From: DAOUBF01 sp034432795
GTDB lineage: Bacteria > Chloroflexota > Anaerolineae > DSLN01
Assembly (NCBI GenBank): GCA_034432795.1
Contig: DAOUBF010000020.1
Coordinates: 1 to 62,704 of the forward strand
DNA length: 62,704 bases
Direction: 5' to 3'
The notes beneath the pieces are model-generated. The model saw only the letters and a program-made list of their open reading frames with translations, ran no database searches and was not told the origin of the DNA. Each line of letters starts with the position of its first letter. Positions within the stretch are counted from its first letter, which is position 1. Below are positions 44,532-53,997 of the stretch, one piece after another. The position numbers were made by a program, and so were the translations under genes.

Positions 44532-45368
44532 ATGAGAAGCAATCGCACGCTCCAATTCCTGCTCTTCGCCCTCGCCAGCCTGGGCGTGCTGGTGCTGCAT
44601 GAGGCCGGCACGCTGGCGCCGCTGGAGCAGTGGGCTGCCAACCCCTTGACGGCGGTCCAGACCTGGCTGGAAGCGCGGATGCGTGGTGTGGAGGAGGTGT
44701 TGGAGACCGCGCGCGATCTGCAGACCCTGCGGCAGCGGGTGGAGGAGTTAGAGAAGCAGAACGCGGCCCTGCAGATTGAGAACGTCCGTCTGCACGAGGA
44801 CCTGGCCGATTATCAGGCCATCAGCCAACTCCTCAATTTCACCCGTGAGAACACCCAGCTTCAGACCCTCCCCGCTGAGGTGATCGGGCGCGACAGCAAC
44901 ACCTTCCTGCGCAGCATCATCATCAACAAAGGCGCCACCGACGGCCTGGCCCCTGGCATGCCCGTTGTCACCGAACGCGGCCTGGTCGGGCGCATCACAG
45001 CGGTCAGCCCCAGTTCCGCCAAGGTAATGCTGTTAACCGACCCTGCCAGCGCGGTCAATGCCCGCTTGCAGACTTCGCGGGCCGATGGTATTGTGGAGGG
45101 GCAACTGACGCCTGCGCTGCGGATGCGCTTCATCCCACAGGAGGCCACCGTTCAGACGGGGGAGGTGGTCCTGACCAGCGGCCTGGGGGGAAATTTCCCG
45201 GCGGGGCTGGTCATCGGCCAGGTTATCAGCGTGGAACGACGCGACGTGGACCTGTTTCAGACAGCCGAGATCCATCCAACGGTGGACTTCAATCGGCTAG
45301 AGATCGTGCTGGTGATCACCAACTTCAAGCCAACCAATGTGGACATCTTTGGTGGCCAACAGCCATAA
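44532..45368 (+). CDS. mreC: Rod shape-determining protein MreC
   Basis: A 278-residue protein with one N-terminal membrane helix (LQFLLFALASLGVLVL). A coiled coil (about 60-105, LRQRVEELEKQNAALQIENV) is followed by two small beta-barrels (from about 115) with INKGATDGLAPGMPVVTERGL, a clear MreC signature. It links MreB and PBP2 across the membrane. The start ATG at 44532 follows a repeat-like stretch. It overlaps the possible MreD leader by a few codons. Confidence 0.93.
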   Translation: MRSNRTLQFLLFALASLGVLVLHEAGTLAPLEQWAANPLTAVQTWLEARMRGVEEVLETARDLQTLRQRVEELEKQNAALQIENVRLHEDLADYQAISQLLNFTRENTQLQTLPAEVIGRDSNTFLRSIIINKGATDGLAPGMPVVTERGLVGRITAVSPSSAKVMLLTDPASAVNARLQTSRADGIVEGQLTPALRMRFIPQEATVQTGEVVLTSGLGGNFPAGLVIGQVISVERRDVDLFQTAEIHPTVDFNRLEIVLVITNFKPTNVDIFGGQQP

Positions 45369-45381
45369 GGGGCGCCTGCAT

Positions 45382-45879
45382 GTGGCTTACTACACTGTCC
45401 CGCTCCTGCTTGCCCTGGCGCTGGGCCAGTCCACCGTCATGCCCTACTTCAGGGTATTTGGCGTGATGCCCAATCTGATGCTGATGGCGGTGGTGGCCTG
45501 GACGTTGTTGCGTGGCCCTGGCGAGGGGATCGTCTGGGGCTTCACGGGGGGGATCGCCCTGGACCTGTTCTCGCGGGCTCCGTTAGGGGCCTCTGCGCTG
45601 GCGCTGGTGATCGTCAGCTATCTGTCCTCTTTCGCCGAGCGGACGCTCTACCGCGACCACGCCGCCCTGCCGCTGGCCGTTATCCTGATCGTCACGCCCA
45701 TCTACGATATGCTCACGCTGCTATTGCTGCAATTGACCGGGCAGCGGGTGGAGGTGGTGGGGAGCCTGCTGTATTTCACATTGCCCGTGACCGTGATCCA
45801 TGTGGTGCTCATGTTGCCCGTTTATCATGCGTTGGCCTGGCTGCACCGAACCACCCGGCGGCGCGAGGTGCACTTATGA
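45382..45879 (+). CDS. mreD: Rod shape-determining protein MreD
   Basis: A 165-residue, five-helix membrane protein of the elongasome. VAYYTVPLLLALALGQSTVMPY is the first helix, and GGIALDLFSRAPLGASAL holds the conserved aspartate turn. I chose the GTG at 45382 because AAGGGG lies 9 nt upstream. An ATG at 45337 would overlap mreC by 32 bp and add a polar N-terminus not expected in the family. It is followed by a heptamer array and then mrdA. Confidence 0.85.
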   Translation: MAYYTVPLLLALALGQSTVMPYFRVFGVMPNLMLMAVVAWTLLRGPGEGIVWGFTGGIALDLFSRAPLGASALALVIVSYLSSFAERTLYRDHAALPLAVILIVTPIYDMLTLLLLQLTGQRVEVVGSLLYFTLPVTVIHVVLMLPVYHALAWLHRTTRRREVHL

Positions 45880-45883
45880 CAGA

Positions 45884-45904
45884 GGGCGGAAGACGGAGGA
45901 CGGC
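45884..45904. repeat. Heptamer array between mreD and mrdA
   Basis: Units GGGCGGA, AGACGGA and GGACGGC. Confidence 0.65.
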
Positions 45905-45918
45905 CCAGTCCATCTCCC

Positions 45919-47874
45919 ATGACCGAGAAACGACCACCTGACTACCGGCTGATCGTCTTTCGGCTGATCGTTGTCGTCGCCTTTGGCTTGCTGGCGGCGC
46001 AGATGTTGCGCCTGCAGATCGCCCAGGGCGCGATGTACCGCAAGCTGGCGGATGAGAACCGCTTCCGCGAGGTCGCCATTCCTGCACCACGCGGCGTGAT
46101 CTACGACCGCGAGGGACGGCTGTTGGTGCGCAACGTGCCCAGTTTCAAGGTCACCATCACGCCTGCCTACCTGCCCAGCGATGAGCCTGCTCTTCAGGCG
46201 ATTTACGCCCACCTGGCCGCCCGGCTGAACATACCTGTCAGCAGCAGCGAGCAGGCCAATCTAAGCGGCGGGCCGGCGCAGCCTGGCATCAAAGAGTTGG
46301 TAGCCGCTGGGGCGAACGCGCCCTATCGCCCCGTTGTGATCAAGGAGAACGTGGACCGCCAGACGGCGCTGATCCTGGAGGAGGAACTGGCACAGTTGCC
46401 GGGGGTTGCGGTGGAGTTGGAGCCGGTGCGCGAGTACACCACCGGCCCATTAACCGCGGCCTTGCTGGGCGTTATGACCAAGATCCCCGAGGATAACCCC
46501 AATACGCCTGAGAACGAGACCGAGTTTTATATCGCCCAGGGCTACGACCCGGCGACGGATCGCGTGGGCGCCAGCGGGCTGGAGGCCATGCTGGAAAACG
46601 TGCTGCGCGGGGTCAAGGGCCACAAGATTGTTGAGGAAGATGTGCTTGGCCACGAACTGCGCACGGTCGGCCTGCCCCAACCCCCCACGCCGGGGGACAG
46701 TGTTATTTTGACGCTAGACCTGGACTTGCAGCGGATAGCCGAGGATGCTCTGCGGCGCGGCATGGAGAAAGTCGGCCAGAAGCTGGGGCATCCGATCAAA
46801 TCCGGTGCGGTCGTCATCCTCAACCCGCAGACAGGCGAGCTATTGGCCAGCGTCAGCCTGCCGACCTATGACAATAACCTGTTCTCGCGGGGGATCTCCA
46901 GGGAAGACCTGCAACGGCTTTATGAAGACCCGTACAGGCCGCTGATCAACCATGTGATCGGTGGCCAGTATCCCCCTGGCTCCACGTTCAAGATTGTGAC
47001 CGCCGCCGCTGGCCTGGAGGAAGGCGTCATCACCCGTTATACGTCCATCTACGACCCTGGCCGGATTGTCGTGTACAACCAACCGTTCGTCTGCTGGAAG
47101 GCCAGCGGGCATGGCGCGGTGGACATCGTCCGGGCGTTGGCCGTCTCCTGTGACGTCTTCTTCTACGAGGTCGGCGGCGGCTATCCGCCTAACAACTTCC
47201 CTGGCCTGGGGATTGATCGGCTGGCGGCCTACGCCCAGGCCTTTGGCTTCGGCGCGCCTACCGGCATCGGCCTACCCGGTGAGGCCGCCGGGCTGATCCC
47301 CACAGAGAAATGGAAGCGCCTGACCTACAGCGAACTGTGGACGTTGGGCGATTCGTACAACGCGGCCATTGGCCAGGGCTTCGTCACCGTGACACCGCTG
47401 CAACTCGCCAACGCCTATGCTGCCCTGGCCAATGGGGGCACGCTGTACCAGCCCCAGATCGTGCGCGAGATCCGCCGGGATGGCCAGACGATCCAGGGGT
47501 TTACGCCAAAGGTCATCCGCAGGCTGCCCATCTCGGAGGAGACCCTGGCGATCATCCGCCAGGGGCTGCGTGAGGCGGTGGCCTCGCCCGGCGGCACGGC
47601 CTGGCTCGCTAACCTGCCCGATGTGGCTGTGGCCGCCAAGACCGGGACCGCCGAATTCTGCGATGACGTCGCCGTGAAAGAGGGCTTTTGCCAGAACGGC
47701 AAGCACCTGCCTACACACGCCTGGTTTGCCGCCTTTGCCCCCTATGAGAACCCGGAGGTCGTGGTTGTTGTCTTCCTGTACAATGGCGGGCAGGGGTCGG
47801 AGAGCGCCGCGCCTATCGCGGCGGAGATTTTGAAGGCATACTTTGAACGGAGGACCGGGGACGGGGGCAAATAA
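45919..47874 (+). CDS. mrdA: Penicillin-binding protein 2 (elongation transpeptidase)
   Basis: A 651-residue class B PBP. An N-terminal helix (LIVFRLIVVVAFGLLAAQML) anchors it. The dimerisation domain begins REVAIPAPRGVIYDREGRLL. The transpeptidase domain has SxxK at Ser355 (PPGSTFK), the SxN-type triad at Ser410 (VSCD, with Asp in place of Asn) and KTG at Lys574 (AAKTGTAEF). It cross-links peptidoglycan during elongation together with RodA, encoded next. The last residues (RRTGDGGK) are repeat-like. Confidence 0.94.
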   Translation: MTEKRPPDYRLIVFRLIVVVAFGLLAAQMLRLQIAQGAMYRKLADENRFREVAIPAPRGVIYDREGRLLVRNVPSFKVTITPAYLPSDEPALQAIYAHLAARLNIPVSSSEQANLSGGPAQPGIKELVAAGANAPYRPVVIKENVDRQTALILEEELAQLPGVAVELEPVREYTTGPLTAALLGVMTKIPEDNPNTPENETEFYIAQGYDPATDRVGASGLEAMLENVLRGVKGHKIVEEDVLGHELRTVGLPQPPTPGDSVILTLDLDLQRIAEDALRRGMEKVGQKLGHPIKSGAVVILNPQTGELLASVSLPTYDNNLFSRGISREDLQRLYEDPYRPLINHVIGGQYPPGSTFKIVTAAAGLEEGVITRYTSIYDPGRIVVYNQPFVCWKASGHGAVDIVRALAVSCDVFFYEVGGGYPPNNFPGLGIDRLAAYAQAFGFGAPTGIGLPGEAAGLIPTEKWKRLTYSELWTLGDSYNAAIGQGFVTVTPLQLANAYAALANGGTLYQPQIVREIRRDGQTIQGFTPKVIRRLPISEETLAIIRQGLREAVASPGGTAWLANLPDVAVAAKTGTAEFCDDVAVKEGFCQNGKHLPTHAWFAAFAPYENPEVVVVVFLYNGGQGSESAAPIAAEILKAYFERRTGDGGK

Positions 47875-47894
47875 CGAAATAGCCTCCGTCATGG

Positions 47895-48977
47895 ATGATG
47901 CGCAATTGGCGACACTTTGACTTTATTCTGTTCGGCGCGGTGATCGTGCTGATCGTCATCGGGCTGGCCTTTGTGCGCAGCGCCACCCAGGGCGTGCCCA
48001 GCCTGGAGGACCTGTTCTCGCGCCAGATCATTTACGCGGTCGTGGGGTTGATCCTGGTGATCCTTATCGCGCTGGTGGATTACCGCCTGCTGGGCACGCT
48101 GCAATGGACGGTCTATCTGTTGATCCTGGTCATGCTGGCGGCGCTCTTTGCCTACGGCCAGATCAGCGGCGGCGCGCGGAGCTGGCTGGGGCAGGGCGCG
48201 GTCCAGCCCTCGGAGTTGGCCAAAATCCTGCTGATCGTCACCCTGGGCCAATACCTGGCCCTGCGCCAGGAGCAGATACGGCGGCTGCCGGTCGTAATTG
48301 TCTCGCTCGTCTATGCGATCATTCCGGCGGTCCTGATCTACCTGCAACCCGACCTGGGGACCGCCGTTGTCATCATGGTCATGTGGCTGGCGATGGTCTG
48401 GGCGGCGGGTGTGCGGCCCGTCCATCTGGCCCTGTTTGCGGCGCTGGCCGTGGCCGCCCTGCCCTTCCTCTGGCTCGTGCTGGAGGACTACATGCGCCAG
48501 CGCCTGCTGCTCTTCTTCAACCCTGGACAGGACCCTGCGGCCCGGTATAATATAGAGCAGGCGCTGATCAGCATCGGCTCCGGTGGCTGGCTGGGCAAGG
48601 GCCTGGGGGCCGGCAGTCAAAGCCAGCTCCACTTTTTGCGCGTGCGCCACACCGACTTTATCTTCTCGGTGATCGCCGAGGAGAGCGGGTTTGTCGGGGC
48701 GGTGATTGTGCTGGCGCTGGAGGCATTCATCATCTTCCGTATTTTGCGCGCGGCCCAGTTGGCCCGTGATCCGCTGGGGCGGCTGATCTGCGTCGGGGTG
48801 GCGACGATCATCTTCTTCCAGACGCTGGTGAACGTGGGCATGAACCTGAACCTGCTGCCGGTGACCGGCCTGACGTTGCCCTTCATCAGCTACGGTGGCA
48901 GTTCGCTCATCGCCCTGCTGGTTGGCATTGGACTGGTGGAAAGCGTGGTCATGCGGCATAAGAAGATCGGGTTTTAG
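47895..48977 (+). CDS. rodA: Peptidoglycan polymerase RodA
   Basis: A 360-residue SEDS family glycosyltransferase with about ten helices that polymerises lipid II. Signatures are RSWLGQGAVQPSELAKI, LQPDLGTAVV (with the essential Asp) and the C-terminal GLTLPFISYGGSSL. It completes the mreBCD-mrdA-rodA set. The start is ATG at 47895. The gltX start follows after 13 bp. Confidence 0.95.
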   Translation: MMRNWRHFDFILFGAVIVLIVIGLAFVRSATQGVPSLEDLFSRQIIYAVVGLILVILIALVDYRLLGTLQWTVYLLILVMLAALFAYGQISGGARSWLGQGAVQPSELAKILLIVTLGQYLALRQEQIRRLPVVIVSLVYAIIPAVLIYLQPDLGTAVVIMVMWLAMVWAAGVRPVHLALFAALAVAALPFLWLVLEDYMRQRLLLFFNPGQDPAARYNIEQALISIGSGGWLGKGLGAGSQSQLHFLRVRHTDFIFSVIAEESGFVGAVIVLALEAFIIFRILRAAQLARDPLGRLICVGVATIIFFQTLVNVGMNLNLLPVTGLTLPFISYGGSSLIALLVGIGLVESVVMRHKKIGF

Positions 48978-48990
48978 GCAGGTAGGAGAC

Positions 48991-50499
48991 GTGAGCACAC
49001 AGGAGAGGCGACCGGTGCGCGTGCGCTATGCGCCTTCGCCGACGGGCTACCTGCACATCGGTGGGGCGCGCACGGCGCTGTTTAACTGGCTGTTTGCCCG
49101 GCATCACGGCGGCGCATTTATCTTGCGGATTGAGGACACCGACCAGAAGCGCTATAAGCCGGATGCGCTGGACGACATCCTGAGTATGCTGCGCTGGCTG
49201 GGCCTGGACTGGGATGAGGGGCCGGAGGTGGGCGGGCCGTATGGGCCGTACTTCCAGCTTCAGCGGGCCGAGATTTACCGCCGCTATGCGCAGCAACTGG
49301 TTGACCAGGGCGACGCCTATTATTGCTTTTGCACGCCGGAGCGGCTGGCGGCCCTGCGCGCCGAACAGGAGCGCCAGCACCTCCCCATCGGCTATGACCG
49401 CCATTGCCGCAGCCTTGATCCGCGAGACTCTGCGGCGCGGGCGCAGCGCGGTGAGGCGCACGTCATTCGCTTCAAGATGCCGCTGGAGGGCCAGACCACC
49501 CTGCACGACCTGATCCGCGGCGACATCATCTGGGATAACGCGCTGCAGGAGGATTTCGTCATCCTCAAGAGCGACGGGTTGCCCACCTATCATCTGGCGA
49601 ACGTCGTGGACGACACGCTGATGCGGATCAGCCATATCATGCGGGCGGATGAGTGGATTCCCAGCGCGCCGAAGCATCTCCAGATGTATCGTGCCTTTGG
49701 CTGGGAGCCGCCGCTGTATGCCCATCTGCCCATCATCCTGGACCCCAGCGGCAAGGGCAAGATGAGCAAGCGCAAGCAGGCGGAACGCCAACCCTGGGAC
49801 CAGGCCACGCTCGTCCGTGACTTTAAGGCGGAAGGCTATCTGCCGGAAGCGCTGGTGAACTTCCTGGCGCTCCTGGGCTGGGCCTGGGATGACCGCACCG
49901 AGTTGTTCAGCCGCGAGGAATTGATTGCCCGGTTTGATATTCGGGGGATCAAGCCTTCCCCGGCTGCCATGAATTATGAGAAGCTGGAATGGATGAACGG
50001 CGTTTATATCCGCCAGCTTACCCCAGAGGACCTGGCCGGGCGCCTGCAGCCCTTCTTTGAGGAGGCCGGCTACCCGGTGGACCGGGGCACGTTGCTCAAA
50101 CTGGTGCCGCTTATCCAGGAGCGCATCCATACGCTGCGCGAAGCGGTGGAGATGACGGCCTTCTTCTTTGCCGCGAGTGTGGCACCCGACCCGGCGCAGC
50201 TTGTGGGTAAGGACATGACGGTTGAAGCCTCCCTGGATGCGCTGGTGAGGGCGCGGGCGGTCCTGGCGGAGATAGAGCCGTTTGGCGCCGAGCCGATGGA
50301 GGCTGCGCTGCGGGCCTTAGCAGAGCAGTTGGGGCTGAAGGCCGGGCAACTCTTCGGCATCCTTCGCGTCGCCGTTACCGGCCAGACGGTGGCGCCGCCC
50401 CTGTTCGGCACCCTCGCCGCCCTGGGCCGCGAGAAGACGCTGAGGCGGCTGGATGAGGCCGAGGCGCGCCTGGCGCAGTTGGCCGAAGCCAGGACGTAA
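48991..50499 (+). CDS. gltX: Glutamyl-tRNA synthetase
   Basis: A 502-residue class I aminoacyl-tRNA synthetase. The HIGH motif is YAPSPTGYLHIGG and KMSKS is KGKMSKRK. It joins glutamate to tRNA-Glu. It has the full bacterial length and an all-helical anticodon-binding part. I chose the GTG at 48991, which follows GTAGGAGAC; the upstream frame lies inside rodA. It may be a discriminating or non-discriminating enzyme; no gatCAB is in the window to tell. Confidence 0.95.
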   Translation: MSTQERRPVRVRYAPSPTGYLHIGGARTALFNWLFARHHGGAFILRIEDTDQKRYKPDALDDILSMLRWLGLDWDEGPEVGGPYGPYFQLQRAEIYRRYAQQLVDQGDAYYCFCTPERLAALRAEQERQHLPIGYDRHCRSLDPRDSAARAQRGEAHVIRFKMPLEGQTTLHDLIRGDIIWDNALQEDFVILKSDGLPTYHLANVVDDTLMRISHIMRADEWIPSAPKHLQMYRAFGWEPPLYAHLPIILDPSGKGKMSKRKQAERQPWDQATLVRDFKAEGYLPEALVNFLALLGWAWDDRTELFSREELIARFDIRGIKPSPAAMNYEKLEWMNGVYIRQLTPEDLAGRLQPFFEEAGYPVDRGTLLKLVPLIQERIHTLREAVEMTAFFFAASVAPDPAQLVGKDMTVEASLDALVRARAVLAEIEPFGAEPMEAALRALAEQLGLKAGQLFGILRVAVTGQTVAPPLFGTLAALGREKTLRRLDEAEARLAQLAEART

Positions 50500-50535
50500 A
50501 CCCTATACGTTCCCCTTGTGTGTCCAACGTCGCGC

Positions 50536-51699
50536 ATGATGCCGTCCGTCGCGCTCTACATCCATGTGCCCTTCTGCCGGGTCATCTGCACCTATTGCGA
50601 TTTCAATGTCTATGCCGGGATGAGCCGCCTGATGGCGCCCTTCGCCCAGGCGGCGGCCCGCGAGATCCGGCTGGTGGGCGCGGGGCGCGGCTTGCGCGTT
50701 CACAGCATCTTCTTCGGCGGTGGCACGCCGTCCCTGCTGCCATCCGCGCTCCTCGAGGCGATCCTGGCCGCCTGTCGGGAAGCCTTTGACGTGGCGGCAG
50801 ACGCCGAGATCACCCTGGAGGCCAACCCTGATGGGCTGGAGGCGGCCCAGATGGCGCAGTGGCGGGCGCTGGGCGTTAACCGGCTGAGCCTGGGCGTGCA
50901 GAGCGCGCAGGAGGGTGAATTGCGCCTGTTTCGGCGCACACATACCTTCGCCGATGCCGTTAAAGCCGTGCACCTGGCGCGAGATGCGGGCTTTGACAAC
51001 ATCAACCTGGACCTGATCTACGGCATTCCCTATCAAACGCTGGAAAGCTGGCAGGACACGCTGGCGCGGGCGATCGGTCTGGCCCCGGAGCATCTGTCGT
51101 TGTACAGCCTGACGATTGAGGAGGGCACACCGCTGCATATGTGGGTGGCCAAAGGCAAGGTGCCCGCGCCGGACCCCGACCTGGCCGCCGATATGTATGA
51201 GGTTGCCCAGGACGTCCTGGCCGAGGCCGGGTTTGAGCACTACGAGATCGCCAATTGGGCGCGTCCGGGACGCGCCAGCCGCCACAACCTGACCTACTGG
51301 CGCAATGAACCCTATTTGGGCTTTGGGCCGGGGGCGCACGGGAGCTATGGCGGCTGGCGCTATTGGAACGTGCGTAAGCCGCAGGACTATATCGCCCGCC
51401 TGGAGGCGGCTGAAGCCAGAGCGGATTTCCCTTTTTCACCGGCGCTGGAGGGGCGCGAGCCGATCAGCCGCGAACTGGAAATGGGGGAGACCATGATGCT
51501 GGGGCTGCGGCTGATCCAGGAGGGGGTGGCCTTCGCCGATTTCCAGCGGCGCTTTGGAGTGGACCTGCGTGAGGTGTACGCTCAAGAGCTGGCCCGCTAC
51601 CAGGCGTTGGGGTTAATTGAGATCAATGCCGAGCGGGTGCGGCTGACGCGGCGCGGGCGCGCCCTGGGCAATGAAGTCTTCGCGGCCTTCCTGCCCTGA
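50536..51699 (+). CDS. hemW: HemW-like radical-SAM heme chaperone (formerly coproporphyrinogen III oxidase-like)
   Basis: A 387-residue radical-SAM protein. The cluster motif is Cys14-x3-Cys18-x2-Cys21 in HVPFCRVICTYCDFN. FFGGGTPSLL, ITLEANPDGL and NRLSLGVQS follow the HemN/HemW pattern. It lacks the extra N-terminal cysteine/residues of true HemN, so HemW (heme insertion into respiratory enzymes) is the likelier role. It starts at ATG 50536, with no clear ribosome site. It ends just before the palindromic element upstream of groES. Confidence 0.88.
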   Translation: MMPSVALYIHVPFCRVICTYCDFNVYAGMSRLMAPFAQAAAREIRLVGAGRGLRVHSIFFGGGTPSLLPSALLEAILAACREAFDVAADAEITLEANPDGLEAAQMAQWRALGVNRLSLGVQSAQEGELRLFRRTHTFADAVKAVHLARDAGFDNINLDLIYGIPYQTLESWQDTLARAIGLAPEHLSLYSLTIEEGTPLHMWVAKGKVPAPDPDLAADMYEVAQDVLAEAGFEHYEIANWARPGRASRHNLTYWRNEPYLGFGPGAHGSYGGWRYWNVRKPQDYIARLEAAEARADFPFSPALEGREPISRELEMGETMMLGLRLIQEGVAFADFQRRFGVDLREVYAQELARYQALGLIEINAERVRLTRRGRALGNEVFAAFLP

Positions 51700-51714
51700 C
51701 CGCTCTTACAGGGG

Positions 51715-51817
51715 CTGATTTTGCGGTAAAAAGCCAGTAGGGCGGCTTTCCATAGCCGCCACAGAGCGGCAGGTATAGACACCTGCCCTACACCTGAACT
51801 GATTTTGCGGTAAAAAG
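51715..51817. mobile_element. Palindromic element flanked by 19-bp direct repeats
   Basis: Perfect direct repeats CTGATTTTGCGGTAAAAAG lie at 51715-51733 and 51799-51817. Between them is a 55-bp element (51737-51791) made of two hairpins, GGCGG...CCGCC and GGCAGGT...ACCTGCC, bounded by GTAG/CTAC ends. An inverted copy, 49 of 51 bases identical, lies at 59073-59123. This looks like a small REP-like or miniature mobile element; the direct repeats may be a target-site duplication. Confidence 0.6.
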
Positions 51818-51830
51818 TCGGAGTTGCCCC

Positions 51831-51859
51831 TTGACAAGTGCATCACCTTGTGGTATGAT
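51831..51859 (+). promoter_or_regulatory. groESL promoter
   Basis: Perfect -35 TTGACA at 51831-51836, a 17-bp spacer and TATGAT at 51854-51859. It overlaps the region controlled by CIRCE. Confidence 0.85.
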
Positions 51860-51864
51860 CAATT

Positions 51865-51891
51865 TTAGCACTCTAATGATGAGAGTGCTAA
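51865..51891 (+). promoter_or_regulatory. CIRCE element (HrcA operator)
   Basis: TTAGCACTC-N9-GAGTGCTAA, exactly the consensus, just after the -10 box and upstream of groES. It implies repression by HrcA, which is encoded elsewhere. Confidence 0.95.
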
Positions 51892-51967
51892 AACGCCAGT
51901 AGCACCACGCTGGCGTAATCCACACCCATTTACACCTTATATCTTAGTGAGAAGGAGGTAAAACTGT

Positions 51968-52264
51968 ATGGCGCTCAATCTCAAGCCTCTGGCAGACCGT
52001 GTCATCGTGGAGCCGATTGAACGCGAGGAGACCACCGCGAGCGGCATCATCCTGCCGGAGATGGCGAAGGAGAAGCCGCAGGAGGGGCGTGTCCTCGCCG
52101 TAGGCCCCGGTCGCCGCGATGAAGACGGCAAGTTCATCCCGATGGATGTCAAAGAAGGCGACACCGTGCTCTTCGCCAAATATGCGGGCACCGAGGTCAA
52201 GATTGATGGCAGGAAACTGCTGATCCTCAAAGAATCCGACATTCTGGCGATCATTGAGAAGTAA
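51968..52264 (+). CDS. groES: Co-chaperonin GroES
   Basis: A 98-residue GroES. It has NLKPLADRVIVEPIEREETT at the N-terminus, the mobile loop ETTASGIILPE and the C-terminal KLLILKESDILAII. It caps GroEL rings during folding. A strong GGAGG site precedes the ATG. Regulated by the CIRCE element upstream; groEL follows after 30 bp. Confidence 0.97.
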   Translation: MALNLKPLADRVIVEPIEREETTASGIILPEMAKEKPQEGRVLAVGPGRRDEDGKFIPMDVKEGDTVLFAKYAGTEVKIDGRKLLILKESDILAIIEK

Positions 52265-52294
52265 ATCTTACACTCTACAGGAGGGGAGAACCGT

Positions 52295-53926
52295 ATGACA
52301 GCCAAACAACTGATTTTTGAGGAAGAGGCACGACGTGCACTCAAGCGCGGGATTGACGTCCTGGCGACAGCAGTCGCCACCACCCTTGGCCCCAAGGGCC
52401 GCAATGTTGCGCTGGACAAGAAGTTCGGCGCCCCCACTGTCACCCACGACGGCGTAACTGTCGCCAAGGAAATTGAGCTGAAGGACCCCTTTGAGAACAT
52501 GGGGGCGCAACTCCTCAAGGAGGCTGCTACCAAAACCAACGATGTAGCTGGCGATGGTACCACCACCGCGACGGTTCTGGCTCAGGTCATCGTCAATGAG
52601 GGCCTGAAGAACGTCGCCGCTGGTGCCAACCCCATGCTGCTCAAGCGTGGGATTGAGAAGGCCACCGAGGCGGTGGTCAAGGCCATCAAGGACATGGCCA
52701 TGGAGGTCAAGACCAAGCAGGACATCGCCAACGTGGCCGCGATCTCCGCTGCCGACCGCGAGATCGGCGAACTGATCGCCGAGGTCATGGACAAGGTCGG
52801 CAAGGATGGGGTGGTTACCGTTGAGGAATCTAAGACCCTACAGTTTGAGACCGAATACGTAGAAGGTATGCAGTTTGACCGCGGCTACATCTCGCCCTAC
52901 TTCATCACCGACCCGGAGCACATGGAGGCGGTGATTGAGGACCCCTATATCCTGATCCATGACAAGAAGATTTCCGCCGCGGCTGACATTGTCCCGCTCC
53001 TGGAGAAGCTGGTGCAGATCGGCAAGCGCGATCTGGTGGTGATCGCCGAGGATGTGGATGGTGAAGCGCTGGCGACGCTGGTGCTCAACAAGCTGCGGGG
53101 CGTGTTCAATTGTCTGGCGGTGAAGGCGCCCGGCTTCGGTGACCGGCGCAAGGCCATGCTCCAGGACATCGCCATCCTGACGGGTGGCCAGGTGATCACC
53201 GAGGAATTGGGCCGCAAGCTGGAGTCGGTGACCATCGCCGACCTGGGCCGCGCCGGGAAGGTCGTCGCCACCAAGGATGATACCACCATCATCCAGGGCA
53301 AGGGCGATGAGCGCCAGATCAAGGGCCGCATTGAGCAGATCAAGGCCGAGATTGAGAAGACGACCTCGGACTACGACCGCGAGAAGCTGCAGGAACGCCT
53401 GGCGAAGCTGGCCGGTGGCGTGGCCATCATCCGCGTCGGCGCGGCTACCGAGGTGGAGTTGAAGGAGAAGAAGCACCGCGTTGAGGACGCGCTCTCCGCG
53501 ACCCGCGCTGCGATTGAGGAGGGCATCGTCCCCGGCGGTGGCGTGGCGCTGTTGAACGCGATCCCCGCGCTGGACAGTGTCCAGACGGATTATCCGGATG
53601 AGGCCACCGGCGTGAACATCGTCCGCCGGGCGCTGGAGGAGCCGATGCGCGTCCTGGTGCAGAATGCGGGCCTGGATGGGTCGGTGGTCGTCCAGGAGGT
53701 CCGCCGCCTGCAGAAGGAACGCAACAATAAGCACATCGGCTACGATGTGCTCGCCAACGAGTACCGCGACATGGTGGAGGCGGGTATCATTGACCCGGCC
53801 AAGGTGACGCGCTCGGCGATGGAGAACGCGGCCTCTATCGCGGCGATGATCCTGACGACCGAGGCGCTGGTCACGGAGATCCCGGAGAAGGAGAAGGCGG
53901 CCACACCGCCTATGCCGGAGTACTAA
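52295..53926 (+). CDS. groEL: Chaperonin GroEL
   Basis: A 543-residue chaperonin that folds proteins inside an ATP-driven chamber. LGPKGRNVALDKKFGAPTVT and DGTTTATVLAQ (ATP site) are clear. The C-terminus ends EKAATPPMPEY and lacks the Gly-Gly-Met tail found in many GroELs. AGGAGGGG precedes the ATG. It shares the groES transcript, and a hairpin (53998-54027) follows. Confidence 0.97.
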   Translation: MTAKQLIFEEEARRALKRGIDVLATAVATTLGPKGRNVALDKKFGAPTVTHDGVTVAKEIELKDPFENMGAQLLKEAATKTNDVAGDGTTTATVLAQVIVNEGLKNVAAGANPMLLKRGIEKATEAVVKAIKDMAMEVKTKQDIANVAAISAADREIGELIAEVMDKVGKDGVVTVEESKTLQFETEYVEGMQFDRGYISPYFITDPEHMEAVIEDPYILIHDKKISAAADIVPLLEKLVQIGKRDLVVIAEDVDGEALATLVLNKLRGVFNCLAVKAPGFGDRRKAMLQDIAILTGGQVITEELGRKLESVTIADLGRAGKVVATKDDTTIIQGKGDERQIKGRIEQIKAEIEKTTSDYDREKLQERLAKLAGGVAIIRVGAATEVELKEKKHRVEDALSATRAAIEEGIVPGGGVALLNAIPALDSVQTDYPDEATGVNIVRRALEEPMRVLVQNAGLDGSVVVQEVRRLQKERNNKHIGYDVLANEYRDMVEAGIIDPAKVTRSAMENAASIAAMILTTEALVTEIPEKEKAATPPMPEY

Positions 53927-53997
53927 AGTCCGGCGGCCACCTGCCGATAATCATGTAAGGAATCGGGCGCTCTGTGCGTCCTATAAAGTGGGAAACG

